NCBI GenBank assembly: GCA_027356675.1
Contig: DAHVXO010000252.1
Coordinates: 1-11,392, forward strand
Length of the DNA stretch: 11,392 nucleotides
Direction of reading: 5' to 3'
Origin: Symbiobacteriaceae bacterium
Lineage (GTDB): Bacteria > Bacillota_E > Symbiobacteriia > Symbiobacteriales > Symbiobacteriaceae
In this document: positions 1 through 7,311 of the stretch, in pieces
How positions within the stretch are numbered: the first letter of the stretch is position 1
Layout of the letters: each line of letters opens with the position of its first letter
The notes under the pieces: model-generated
Seen by the model: only the letters and a program-made list of their open reading frames with translations
What the model was told of the DNA's origin: nothing
The model's database searches: none
Program-made: the position numbers and the translations under genes

Positions 1-84
1 GTAGAACCGATCGGCATTCTTGCCCGCCACAGGCTGGGTCCAGTGGTGGAGTTCGGCCGCAGTCCTGATCTGATCAGCAGGCAT
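1..84 (-). CDS. Unidentified protein, N-terminal 28 codons only
   Basis: An ATG at 84-82 opens a frame that stays open to the window edge. It begins MPADQIRTAAELHHW and the rest lies outside the window. A strong purine-rich ribosome binding site (AGGGGGGA on the minus strand, 98-91) sits six bases upstream. The ATG lies inside the last codons of the ABC exporter gene, whose stop is at 76-74, so the two are probably translationally coupled in one operon. The visible residues are hydrophilic, with no signal peptide or membrane segment. It does not look like the start of a second ABC half-transporter, which would begin with membrane helices. I do not recognise the family from 28 residues. Confidence 0.6.
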   Translation of the reverse strand, partial: MPADQIRTAAELHHWTQPVAGKNADRFY

Positions 85-1891
85 CAGGCGTCCCCCCTCG
101 TGTGAGCAGCCTCATGGCAACGGCCGCCTCCGCACTCTCCCGGTCGCGGAACTGAATCTCGTAGATCGAGCGGTAGACGCCGGGTTTGGCCAGCAGGCCC
201 TCGTGCGTTCCCCGCTCAACCACCCGCCCGTCCTCCAGGACGAGAATCTCATCCGCGTGCTTGAGGCTGGAGAGGCGGTGGGCGATGATGAAGGTGGTTC
301 GACCGGCCATCAGGTGGTTCAGACCCACCTGGATCTCATGCTCAGTCTCCATGTCCACCGAGGCCGTGGCGTCATCGAGGATCAGCACGCGCGGATTGTT
401 CAGGATCGCCCGGGCGATGGCGATGCGCTGTTTCTGCCCGCCAGAGAGGCCAAGGCCGCGCTCACCCACCACGGTGTCGTACCCCAAAGGCGTCTCCATG
501 ATGAAATCATGCGCCTGTGCGAGCCGGGCGGCGGCAGTGATCTCTTCCACAGTGGCACCCCGGCGGCCATAGGCGATGTTCTCCCTGATCGTCGCCGACC
601 AGAGGAAGGTCTCCTGCAGCGTGATGCCGATGCCCTGGCGCAGGTCACTGAGGCGAATTTGACGCACGTCGACGCCGTCGATAGTGACCCGACCGCCGGT
701 CACATCGTAGAAGCGGGGGATCAGGCTCACCAGGGTGGACTTGCCCGCACCGGTGGTGCCAAGGAGGGCGATGACCGATCCGGGCGGGGCATCCAGGTCA
801 ACACCCTGCAAGGCCGGATAGTCAGCGATCTCGAAGGAGAAGCCGGGCTTGGGCGATTCATACTGGAACGTCACATTCTCGAACCGTACGTGGCCCAACA
901 TCTCTGGCATGGCTACGGCGCCAGGAAGATCGGCCACCTCCCGTGTTTGCTCCAGCAGCTCCAGAAGCCGCTCGCCCGAGGCCACGGCCTGAATCAGGTT
1001 GTTGATCTGGTAACCGACTTCGCGCATGGGCCAGATCCAGTACCAGATCAGGCTGAAGAAGGCGACGAGCTTGCCCAGTGAAAGTTCACCGGTCAAAACC
1101 ATCCGGCCGCCGTACCAGAGCAGTAGCGTGATGGCCAGGTTACTGAGCAGTTCGATCAGGGGAAAGAACGCGGCCCAAAGGCCGGAGGCATTCAGGTTCG
1201 CACGAACATAATCACGGTTCTTGTCCGCGAACTTCCCCACCTCGAACCGCTCACGGGCGAATGACTTGACCGTCCGCATGCCGTTGAGGTTCTCCTGGGT
1301 AGCGGTGGTCAGGTCGGAAAGGGCTTCGCGGATCTTGGTGAAGGCCGGGTGTACCACCCGCTCGAACCGAAGCACGACCACTAGCAAGAACGGCATGGTG
1401 ATCAGGGTTACGAGCGTCAGCTTCACGTTCATGCTGAGCATGACCAACAGGCTGAAGACCGTCATGTAAATGACATCCATCAGGTGAATGAAGCCGAAGG
1501 AGAGGAATTGGCGGAAGGCTTCCGTGTCGGCGGTGACCCGGGACATGAGGTCACCGGTCTTGGCGTTGTCGTAGAACTTGAAGTGCAAGTATTGGAGTTT
1601 GTCGTACATCGCGTTGCGCAGATCGAAGGTCGCGTTCTGCCCGAAGATCTGGCCCAGGTACTGGCGGCCGAAGTTGAAGATCGAACGCACCGCAGCGACG
1701 GCGATAACACCCAACGCCCAGAAGGGCAATTCGCTAAAGTGCTGTCCCCGGATGACGCGGTCGATGAGCTGCTCCAGCAGCCATGGACGGGCAAGGCCCA
1801 CTATCGTCAAGATGCCCATGGATGCTACGCCGGCGAGACCCCACCAGACGTATGGCACCCAGAAGCGCCTGAGTTTGTGGAAGATGAGCAT
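74..1891 (-). CDS. ABC exporter half-transporter (fused TMD-NBD), MsbA/BmrA-like
   Basis: This 605-residue protein has the usual length and order of a bacterial type IV ABC exporter half-transporter. A six-helix membrane domain (about residues 10-300) is followed by an ATPase domain (about 335-575). The membrane domain carries the coupling-region motif FYDNAKTGDLMSRVTADTE. Visible ATPase motifs are Walker A GTTGAGKST (378-386), the Q-loop TLQETFLW, signature LSGGQ (482-486), Walker B VLILDD (502-507) and the switch histidine H538 in IIAHRLSS. The residue after Walker B is aspartate (D507) instead of catalytic glutamate. In known heterodimeric exporters that marks the subunit with the degenerate ATP site, yet no partner subunit gene lies next to it here. 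The ATG at 1891 has AAAGGGG six bases upstream (1904-1898). The substrate cannot be predicted; drug, lipid or peptide export are all possible. The gene diverges from the lipoprotein gene and overlaps the next gene at 84. Confidence 0.95.
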   Translation of the reverse strand: MLIFHKLRRFWVPYVWWGLAGVASMGILTIVGLARPWLLEQLIDRVIRGQHFSELPFWALGVIAVAAVRSIFNFGRQYLGQIFGQNATFDLRNAMYDKLQYLHFKFYDNAKTGDLMSRVTADTEAFRQFLSFGFIHLMDVIYMTVFSLLVMLSMNVKLTLVTLITMPFLLVVVLRFERVVHPAFTKIREALSDLTTATQENLNGMRTVKSFARERFEVGKFADKNRDYVRANLNASGLWAAFFPLIELLSNLAITLLLWYGGRMVLTGELSLGKLVAFFSLIWYWIWPMREVGYQINNLIQAVASGERLLELLEQTREVADLPGAVAMPEMLGHVRFENVTFQYESPKPGFSFEIADYPALQGVDLDAPPGSVIALLGTTGAGKSTLVSLIPRFYDVTGGRVTIDGVDVRQIRLSDLRQGIGITLQETFLWSATIRENIAYGRRGATVEEITAAARLAQAHDFIMETPLGYDTVVGERGLGLSGGQKQRIAIARAILNNPRVLILDDATASVDMETEHEIQVGLNHLMAGRTTFIIAHRLSSLKHADEILVLEDGRVVERGTHEGLLAKPGVYRSIYEIQFRDRESAEAAVAMRLLTRGGTPDAC

Positions 1892-2090
1892 AGCTGACCC
1901 CTTTCTCGAACTCCATCCAGCAATGGTTCCGCATGGGACCTGTGCAATCCTTCGCTTACCACAAGATCAACGGCGTTCGCCATCGACGTAATGAAGACAA
2001 ATTGACCCGAAATATGACTGCGACGCGCTGTGAAAAGTTCCCTGGAAGCGGAATCGTGGTGGACCCGCTAAGGCAGGTATTTCAAGTCCG

Positions 2091-2137
2091 CCTTTTGAAT
2101 CTCAAAAGGGAGATGTGAAAAGCCCTTTGGCTAAAGG
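2091..2137 (+). promoter_or_regulatory. Leader with competing hairpins that can mask the yerB-like ribosome binding site
   Basis: Four short segments can pair in mutually exclusive ways. Segment 1, CCTTTTG (2091-2097), pairs with segment 2, CAAAAGG (2103-2109), with a 5-base loop. Segment 2 can instead pair through AAAGGG (2105-2110) with segment 3, CCCTTT (2123-2128). Segment 3 can also pair through CCTTT (2124-2128) with AAAGG (2133-2137), the start of the Shine-Dalgarno sequence, with a 4-base loop. The complementarity is read directly from the sequence. A regulatory role is inferred. The stems are only 5-7 bp and no known riboswitch class is recognised. Confidence 0.4.
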
Positions 2138-2140
2138 AGG
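2133..2140 (+). promoter_or_regulatory. Ribosome binding site deciding the TTG start of the lipoprotein gene
   Basis: AAAGGAGG is a near-perfect Shine-Dalgarno sequence nine bases before the TTG at 2150. It supports TTG as the start, because the following residues immediately give a lipoprotein signal peptide. Its first five bases lie in the 3' arm of a small hairpin. Confidence 0.85.
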
Positions 2141-2149
2141 ACTTCGCCC

Positions 2150-3214
2150 TTGCGTGAGTGGCTCATCAGGCGGCGTTCCGTGGCCCTCTTCCTGTCCATC
2201 CTACTCCTCACCGGTGTGGTGGCCGGCTGCGGCACGGCCAAGCTAGAGGTCTCGGCGCCCAAGGCCCCGGATCCCACCCCCGCCCCTGAGGGCAGAGTGA
2301 CGCCTGCGCCGGATCCTATAGTGACGCCCCCACCGGCCCCGGTTCGCCCGGATCCCCAACTGACCGGCGCCATCGGCATCATGGTGGAAAACGAAGCCCA
2401 TGCGCGGCCGCAAGCCGGCCTTGAGAAGGCCGACATCGTCTACGAGATGGAGGCCGAAGGTGGCATTACGCGGTTCCTGGCCCTCTTTTACCGTCTGGGC
2501 AGCGAGAAGGTCGGACCGGTGCGCAGCGCCCGCATGGGTTTCTACGACATCGCCACGGCGTATGGCGTGCCGTACGCGCACGCCGGCGGCAACTATGACG
2601 TGATGGTGGAGCTGAAGGAGCGGAACCGGCGCCTGCTCAATCTCGACGAGATCAACACCTGCGGCCTTTGCTTCTGGCGCAGCAGCGACCGCAAGGCGCC
2701 CCATAACCTGTACACAAGCACCGACCTGGTCCTGGGGCGCGCCAAGGCGGTTGGCTTCGGCCTGGGGCCGCTGGCCACCTTGCCCGAAGGGGCGGCGCCG
2801 GCGGGTGGCAAGGCCGTCAGCGAGCTTGCCTTCGATTGGGGGCCGCGCAGCCTGACCGTTAACTGGACATGGAATGGCAAACGGTACGAGCGCACGGAAT
2901 CTGACACCCCCCATGTCGTGGAGGGCGGCGCCCGCCTCGCGGCTGATAACCTGATTTTGCTATTCACCCGCTTTGCCTGGGACGGCAAAGCCCAGGACGG
3001 CGAGGGACAATATAACATCAGCATCGTCGGTAGCGGCACCGGATACCTCTATCGCGACGGTAACGCTTATCCGCTGCGCTGGTCCAAAAGCGCGAAAGAG
3101 GCACACTTCCAGTTAACTACACCCGACGGCGTGGCCATTGCGCTAGCGCCTGGCCAGACTTGGTTTGAGGTGCTGAAGGCTCGGGAGAACGTGACGCGTG
3201 GTTTGCCGGAGTAG
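2150..3214 (+). CDS. yerB: DUF3048 (YerB-family) lipoprotein
   Basis: The protein has 354 residues. It starts at a TTG and opens with a charged N-region (RRR at 7-9), a hydrophobic stretch and the lipobox VAGC with the lipidated cysteine at residue 27. It should therefore be anchored to the outer face of the cytoplasmic membrane. A proline-rich linker follows (about 37-66). The N-terminal DUF3048 domain (about 70-210) shows IGIMVENEAHARPQAGLEKA, the GGITRF segment, VGPVRSAR and the NLYTST segment. The remainder (about 225-345) matches the C-terminal DUF3048 domain and ends in the typical GQTWFEVL segment. The length is typical of the family, which is widespread in Firmicutes. Its biochemical role is not firmly established; an envelope function is inferred from its location. 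The DedA gene follows on the same strand after 93 bp with no obvious terminator between, so read-through is possible. Confidence 0.93.
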   Translation: MREWLIRRRSVALFLSILLLTGVVAGCGTAKLEVSAPKAPDPTPAPEGRVTPAPDPIVTPPPAPVRPDPQLTGAIGIMVENEAHARPQAGLEKADIVYEMEAEGGITRFLALFYRLGSEKVGPVRSARMGFYDIATAYGVPYAHAGGNYDVMVELKERNRRLLNLDEINTCGLCFWRSSDRKAPHNLYTSTDLVLGRAKAVGFGLGPLATLPEGAAPAGGKAVSELAFDWGPRSLTVNWTWNGKRYERTESDTPHVVEGGARLAADNLILLFTRFAWDGKAQDGEGQYNISIVGSGTGYLYRDGNAYPLRWSKSAKEAHFQLTTPDGVAIALAPGQTWFEVLKARENVTRGLPE

Positions 3215-3230
3215 GACTTTGCAGCCACCT

Positions 3231-3292
3231 TGTCGAAGCTAGGCTCGTCTCATTTCGTCGAACTATGTCGAAACGGGCGAGATGTTGTCGAA
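3231..3292 (+). promoter_or_regulatory. Cluster of Spo0A-box-like heptamers upstream of the DedA gene
   Basis: TGTCGAA occurs at 3231-3237, 3266-3272 and 3286-3292, with a one-mismatch copy CGTCGAA at 3256-3262. All are in the same orientation. The last three start 10 and 20 bases apart, roughly one and two helical turns; the first is 25 bases upstream of the second. TGTCGAA is the established core of the 0A box bound by phosphorylated Spo0A, the sporulation master regulator, and Spo0A dimers bind tandem boxes. The last box ends three bases before the DedA Shine-Dalgarno sequence, which would fit repression or an overlapping promoter. No clear sigma-A or sigma-H promoter was found within the cluster. 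The repeats are seen; Spo0A binding is inferred. Confidence 0.5.
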
Positions 3293-3294
3293 TC

Positions 3295-3301
3295 GAGGAG
3301 G
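3295..3301 (+). promoter_or_regulatory. Ribosome binding site deciding the DedA start
   Basis: GAGGAGG lies six bases before the ATG at 3308. The longer reading frame could start at a TTG at 3230, but that would put 26 poorly hydrophobic residues before the conserved domain and has no Shine-Dalgarno sequence at proper spacing. The ATG at 3308 is preferred. Confidence 0.8.
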
Positions 3302-3307
3302 CGGGAG

Positions 3308-3991
3308 ATGGTACGGGCGGTATTCCTACTCTATCAGAACTTCGGCCTGCCCGGCGCCGGTCTCATTCTCATGCTGGAGGGTATTGGCTTTCCGATCCCG
3401 GTGGAGATTCCGCTCAGCATCGTGGGCCTGCGGATGGCCCAGGGACTGAATTCCTACCGGGGCATGGTTCTCCTCATGTGGTCCGCAACCGTACTAGGCA
3501 ACACAATCGGGTACATCATCGGCTATTACGGCGGTCGCCCGCTCTCCCTCAAACTGCTCAGTTGGTTTCGTGTCAAACCGGAAATCTGGCACCGGATGGA
3601 ATCCTGGTTTCGCAAGCACGGCCTGAAGGTCGTGGTCGTTACTCGCTGGATCAATTGGGGCTTTGCGCAGAACATGTGGCTATGCGGCATCACCCGGGTG
3701 CCCTTCGGCCGGTTCTTTGTCGTGATGGCGTTTAACGACTTGCTCTGGGCCCTGGGGTGGACCTGGGTCGCCCGGGCCGCCATGACGTACTTCCACCGGG
3801 GGACCCGCCTGATGTTCCTCCATAAAAGCTCCGTTCGGGTCGGTGTCACCGCCCTGATTGTCATCTTGCTGGGGTTTGGCATTTACTGGTTCATCCGCTG
3901 GGTGAACCGGCCGCAGACGCCGCAACCGTCAGGCGCCAGTCCGGGCGGGGAGGCGGAAAAAGCTCCGGATCCGGAACTGGTAAAGAAATAG
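3308..3991 (+). CDS. DedA/VTT-family membrane protein
   Basis: This is a 227-residue polytopic membrane protein of the DedA family (VTT/SNARE-associated domain). Members are linked to lipid scrambling, including undecaprenyl phosphate or phospholipid flipping, and to membrane homeostasis. The first re-entrant region carries E24 and the FPIPVEIP segment (28-35). It is followed by the glycine-rich helix TVLGNTIGYIIGYYGG (61-76) and the KHGLKVVVVTRW segment (103-114). A final membrane helix (about 187-207) precedes a short hydrophilic Pro/Glu/Lys tail. The second re-entrant region departs from the usual R-[FY]-x-P-x-x-R pattern. The first arginine is kept (R113), but the proline and second arginine are replaced within WINWGFAQN (114-122), so this is a divergent member. 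It follows the lipoprotein gene on the same strand and ends three bases before a strong terminator stem. Its substrate is unknown. Confidence 0.88.
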   Translation: MVRAVFLLYQNFGLPGAGLILMLEGIGFPIPVEIPLSIVGLRMAQGLNSYRGMVLLMWSATVLGNTIGYIIGYYGGRPLSLKLLSWFRVKPEIWHRMESWFRKHGLKVVVVTRWINWGFAQNMWLCGITRVPFGRFFVVMAFNDLLWALGWTWVARAAMTYFHRGTRLMFLHKSSVRVGVTALIVILLGFGIYWFIRWVNRPQTPQPSGASPGGEAEKAPDPELVKK

Positions 3992-3993
3992 GT

Positions 3994-4019
3994 GGCCACG
4001 GACGGTTGTGTCCGTGGCC
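3994..4019. terminator. Bidirectional rho-independent terminator
   Basis: A perfect 10-bp inverted repeat, GGCCACGGAC and GTCCGTGGCC, encloses a 6-base loop (4004-4009). It is followed on the plus strand by the T-rich tract TCGATCTTTATT. On the minus strand it is followed by ACCTATTTCTTTACC. It lies between the DedA stop (3991) and the convergent C25 peptidase stop (4038), so it probably ends transcription from both sides. Confidence 0.9.
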
Positions 4020-4037
4020 TCGATCTTTATTCGTCCT

Positions 4038-7000
4038 TTACGCCTCGCCTTCGAGCACGAAGCTCTGCTCCAGCACCTCACCGGGCGCCAGGTGGTAACC
4101 ACCGCCGCCGCCCTCATCGCACAGGCGTTGGAACCCTTCCACCTGCAGCAGGATGTCGAAGGGCGTGGTGGTGGTCACGAGGATCTCGAAGCGGCCGTCC
4201 CGCTGGGTGCGGCCGGTGGCCAGCACCTTCTCCTCCTTGCTGCCGTGCTCGATGACCTTGATCCCGGCGTGCTTGGGCGTGTAGGCGCCCTTGAACGCCA
4301 ACTGTCCCGTCAGCACCGCCCCGGGCTCCAGATGGATCAGCACGGTGGACTCCCGGTCCTTGTAGACCGTAGCGATCCCCTTGCCGCTGAAGAACCGGAG
4401 GTCGGTGCGGTGGGCGGCGGTCACTACGTATCCGCCGACCGGGACAGTCAAATCGAAGCGACCCTGGGCATCGGCCTTGACCTCGCCGACATACCCATCA
4501 AAAATGGGCGACTTGGGACCGGGCTTACCTTGCCAGACCCGCACCCGGGCGCCCGCCAGGGGGCGGGCGGTGAAGCCGTCAAGGACCACGCCGCGCAACG
4601 TGCCCTCTTCGGGAGCCTTCACGGTCAGGCTGACCGGGGCGCTGCCCGGCTGGAGGGGTCCCACCACGTCCGGGGTGAAGCTGAGCGTCGCTCCCGGGGT
4701 GTGGCGGTACACGGGCACAGGGGAGTCAATCTTGAGATGCGTGGCCAGGCCGGCGGGGAGCCAGCAAGCCCAGCGGCCGCCAGGCCCGGAGAGCGTCTGG
4801 GCGATGACGGTCAGGTTCGGCTTCTTGGACCCCGTCGCCTCGGCAGCGGGGTCCACGGGTTGGGGCGAGCCGAACGAGAGCAACAGGTCGTCAGGCAGGT
4901 GGCCCCGTGTGCCCTCCATGGCGCCGGGGGCGCCCCGGCCGCTGGCACCCTGCGACACCTCGAGCCGGCCCTCAGCGCGCACGCCGGGAGCGTGGCGGAG
5001 CGCAAAGGTTGCGCTGCGCAGTTGGATGGCCTGGCGGTGCCCATCAGCGATAACCAGGGCGGGCACCAGCCAGTGGATACGCAACCCACCAGTGATCTCC
5101 TCGGTGGCAAAGGCCCAGCCATGGGTCTGGTCATGCTTGACCGGCGGCTGGCTGCCCTGGAACGGCACGACGTAGGTGCGAAACTGAGCGGTGGCGTCCG
5201 CCACGGGGTGGCTGTTCCCGCAGACCAGGCATTCCTGCGAGTCAGCGGTCACGCTCTCCAGCGCCAGTGCGACAGGCACCTGCCCGGGTGGCAGGTCGAC
5301 GGTCAGGTGGATGTAGCTGCCCATCAGCCCCTTCTCAGACTGGTCCGTGGCGTCCCGTGCGACTGTGTAGTTCTCGCCCCAGTTGAACACGTCCTCACCA
5401 GCGGGCAGCCAGGTCTCCAGCCGGCGCGCCCGGTGGAACTCCTTGGTGGCCGGGCTCGTAGCCACAGCCACCGTCCGGCGTTGCCACCGCTCCGGGGGCA
5501 GGTTGATGGTCAAGCGCAGGGTGTCCGCCGCCGCCTCCACCATGACCGGCAGCTTGAGCGCCTCCGTACCCTTGTAAGGCGTGAAGGCGGGGTCACCCAG
5601 CACGATCTGCTGTTGGATGGTGTTGGCCGCCGTCTGGCGGTAGTCGGCGTAAGTGCCGGGTGCGGATTGGCTCAGCACGGCCAGTTGGGTCAACGTGTGG
5701 TTGCGGGCGGTCCGCACAGCCTGGCCGACGCTCTGGCCCTTCAGCACCAGTGCCTGGACGAAGGCCACATACATGGGGGAGTTGAGCAGGACGTCTTCGG
5801 CGGTGAGGCCCCCGACGAAGGCCAGGGCGCCCCGGTCGATGAAGGCCGGCCCGATCTGTTCTCCGGCCGGGGTGACCTCCTCGCTAAAGCTAAAGCCGCC
5901 GTCAGCCGTATGGCGGGCGGGGCGAGGATACATGGTCGAGCAGGCGCAGGCGTAAACCACGCCGGGTGCGACCCGTTGGGGCAGGAACTCGGCGTACAGC
6001 GGTGCCTCATGGGTGGCGAGCGCCTCGGTCGACCCGTGGCCGCCGTAGACCGCCAGACCCACGTAGGGCAGGTACTCGGCGATTTTGGCGGGGCTGCAGT
6101 CCTTGTCGTACAGCTCGGTCACAGCGAGGCCCACCTGCTCCAACATGGGGCGCAGCTGGGTCCGCCCGATCGCTTCATCGATCGCGAACGTGATGCCGTT
6201 CTCGACATGGGGGCTGCCCAAGAGCAGCGCCCGGCCCCGGAAGGCGCCGTCGAATCGGGCGTAGTGCTTGGTGTAGAGCAGTTGCTGGCTGACCTTGCCA
6301 GCCGTCCGCCCGAAGATCCGGCCCTCCGCGCAGTCAAAGAACAGGTCGTTATTCAGGCGCACGTGGATGTCCCGGGTCGGGTCCTCCCCACCATGGAAGC
6401 CCATCTGCGGTTCGTGGATGAAGGGGACGGCGCCCGGTGAGGCCAGGACGGCGAAGTGCTGCGGCTGCAGGCCTGTGTCGGCGACCTTCTGGCCTACCAC
6501 GCGCTCGATCTCCCGGGAGTCGGCGCGGGGTGTGCGGGCATCGACCACGACCACGTTGCGGTAGGAGGCCAGCGCTGGCGCCAGGAGGCTGAGGCCCTGC
6601 GTCCAGGTGGTGCCCAATGCGCCGCCGCTGTAGGACGGGGGCTCCAGGTCGGCGGAGTTGACCAGCACGACGTAGTCGACCGGCACCGACCGTTCCTTGA
6701 GATACTGGACGACAGCCCGGTCGCCGGGCAGATGGCGGAACTCCCGCCCTTGCAGGATGTCGGTCAGGGCGCCAGGCGCCTCACCCAGCACCAGGATGGG
6801 CAGTCCCTGAGGCGCCGCGTAGGCGAACCCGGCGGCCTCCTCCAGCGGCCAGGCCAGGTAGCCCAACCGGGTGGCGAGCACCGCAGCCTTGATGGCCCAG
6901 GAGGGCGAATGCGCCGGGAACAAGACCACACCGCGCGCCCCCTCCACAGCCTGGTAGATGAGCCAGGCCAGCAAGGACGACGGGTCGGAGGGCAGCGTCT

Positions 7001-7232
7001 CGACTGCGATCGCATCGTCGCCGCCGTGGCCGAGGCTCATTGACGGCGTGCAGCCAACCATGGAGAGAATGCGAGCGGGTCGGAACCGCTCCACCACCTG
7101 CCGCACCACTTCCTGGTCAGCGGCGCCTTGGACGAGCAGCGCCTCGCCCTCTGCCCCTGCGTAGGCGGCTGCCGTTAACAGGGCGGCAGGCAGGTACCCG
7201 CGCGTAACGTCGATCACAAATAGAGTCTGCAA
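4038..7232 (-). CDS. Giant gingipain-like (C25) cysteine peptidase, no signal peptide
   Basis: This 1064-residue protein belongs to clan CD by its motifs. The catalytic His is in YGGHGSTE (H399). The nucleophile Cys follows a hydrophobic strand in VVYACACST (C429 or C431), 30-32 residues later, close to the spacing in gingipain R. The C25 core ends with the typical VLGDPAF segment (about 544-550). The region before it (about 1-190) is alpha/beta in character and not identified. After the core come beta-rich segments, then two tandem carboxypeptidase-regulatory-like beta domains (about 877-970 and 972-1055). The TTG start at 7232 has GGGGGG six bases upstream. The frame is closed by a TGA at 7280-7278 with no ATG, GTG or TTG between, so a longer N-terminus with an export signal is not available. 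The N-terminus MQTLFVIDVTRGYLP is strand-like rather than a signal peptide. Classical gingipains are secreted zymogens; location and substrate here are unknown. Confidence 0.85.
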   Translation of the reverse strand: MQTLFVIDVTRGYLPAALLTAAAYAGAEGEALLVQGAADQEVVRQVVERFRPARILSMVGCTPSMSLGHGGDDAIAVETLPSDPSSLLAWLIYQAVEGARGVVLFPAHSPSWAIKAAVLATRLGYLAWPLEEAAGFAYAAPQGLPILVLGEAPGALTDILQGREFRHLPGDRAVVQYLKERSVPVDYVVLVNSADLEPPSYSGGALGTTWTQGLSLLAPALASYRNVVVVDARTPRADSREIERVVGQKVADTGLQPQHFAVLASPGAVPFIHEPQMGFHGGEDPTRDIHVRLNNDLFFDCAEGRIFGRTAGKVSQQLLYTKHYARFDGAFRGRALLLGSPHVENGITFAIDEAIGRTQLRPMLEQVGLAVTELYDKDCSPAKIAEYLPYVGLAVYGGHGSTEALATHEAPLYAEFLPQRVAPGVVYACACSTMYPRPARHTADGGFSFSEEVTPAGEQIGPAFIDRGALAFVGGLTAEDVLLNSPMYVAFVQALVLKGQSVGQAVRTARNHTLTQLAVLSQSAPGTYADYRQTAANTIQQQIVLGDPAFTPYKGTEALKLPVMVEAAADTLRLTINLPPERWQRRTVAVATSPATKEFHRARRLETWLPAGEDVFNWGENYTVARDATDQSEKGLMGSYIHLTVDLPPGQVPVALALESVTADSQECLVCGNSHPVADATAQFRTYVVPFQGSQPPVKHDQTHGWAFATEEITGGLRIHWLVPALVIADGHRQAIQLRSATFALRHAPGVRAEGRLEVSQGASGRGAPGAMEGTRGHLPDDLLLSFGSPQPVDPAAEATGSKKPNLTVIAQTLSGPGGRWACWLPAGLATHLKIDSPVPVYRHTPGATLSFTPDVVGPLQPGSAPVSLTVKAPEEGTLRGVVLDGFTARPLAGARVRVWQGKPGPKSPIFDGYVGEVKADAQGRFDLTVPVGGYVVTAAHRTDLRFFSGKGIATVYKDRESTVLIHLEPGAVLTGQLAFKGAYTPKHAGIKVIEHGSKEEKVLATGRTQRDGRFEILVTTTTPFDILLQVEGFQRLCDEGGGGGYHLAPGEVLEQSFVLEGEA

Positions 7233-7238
7233 ACGAAT

Positions 7239-7244
7239 CCCCCC
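7239..7244 (-). promoter_or_regulatory. Ribosome binding site for the C25 peptidase TTG start
   Basis: A run of six G on the minus strand sits six bases upstream of the TTG at 7232. An ATG at 7246-7244 is out of frame with the peptidase. No other canonical start exists between the in-frame stop at 7280 and this TTG. Confidence 0.55.
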
Positions 7245-7311
7245 ATGGTATGGTCGAAGCCTTTCAACGCACCTTCTTCAGGCCGCCGAAACAGTCCTGC
7301 TGCAACTTGAG

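Larger units (their letters stand above)
1892..2149. promoter_or_regulatory. Divergent intergenic region between ABC exporter and yerB-like gene
   Basis: This 258-bp region must hold promoters for both flanking genes, since they diverge. It is AT-richer than its surroundings. On the plus strand a good -35 candidate, TTGACC (2002-2007), has no convincing -10 at 16-18 bases. On the minus strand TTGATC (1970-1965) likewise lacks a good -10. I therefore do not call a promoter. The last 60 bases before the lipoprotein gene hold a set of small inverted repeats, listed separately. No extra gene is convincing here. Confidence 0.6.

Noticed and set aside
203..1081. A 292-codon plus-strand frame opposite the ABC exporter ATPase domain
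   Set aside because: Antisense to strongly conserved ATPase motifs and with no protein-like domain signature.
2002..2030. TTGACC as -35 of a promoter for the lipoprotein gene
   Set aside because: At 16-18 bases downstream the sequence is GC-rich with no resemblance to TATAAT.
3230..3307. N-terminal extension of the DedA protein from a TTG at 3230
   Set aside because: No Shine-Dalgarno sequence at the right spacing, hydrophilic residues before the conserved domain, and a strong GAGGAGG before the ATG at 3308. The extra stretch instead holds the 0A-like repeats.
4153..4160. An isolated TGTCGAA inside the C25 coding sequence
   Set aside because: Single copy inside a gene far from any start, so expected by chance.
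4551..4568. GCCCGCC/GGCGGGC hairpin inside the C25 gene
   Set aside because: A 7-bp GC-only inverted repeat within a GC-rich coding sequence is expected by chance, and no T tract follows.
4008..6440. An 810-codon open frame on the plus strand opposite the C25 gene
   Set aside because: Its translation is rich in Gly, Arg, Ala, His and Gln with no recognisable domain. It lies entirely antisense to a gene with clear catalytic motifs and begins inside the terminator hairpin. It is an artefact of high-GC third-position bias.
7241..7262. CATACCAT on the minus strand as a sigma-E-like -10 for the C25 gene
   Set aside because: It would place the transcription start on top of the ribosome binding site, and there is no matching -35.
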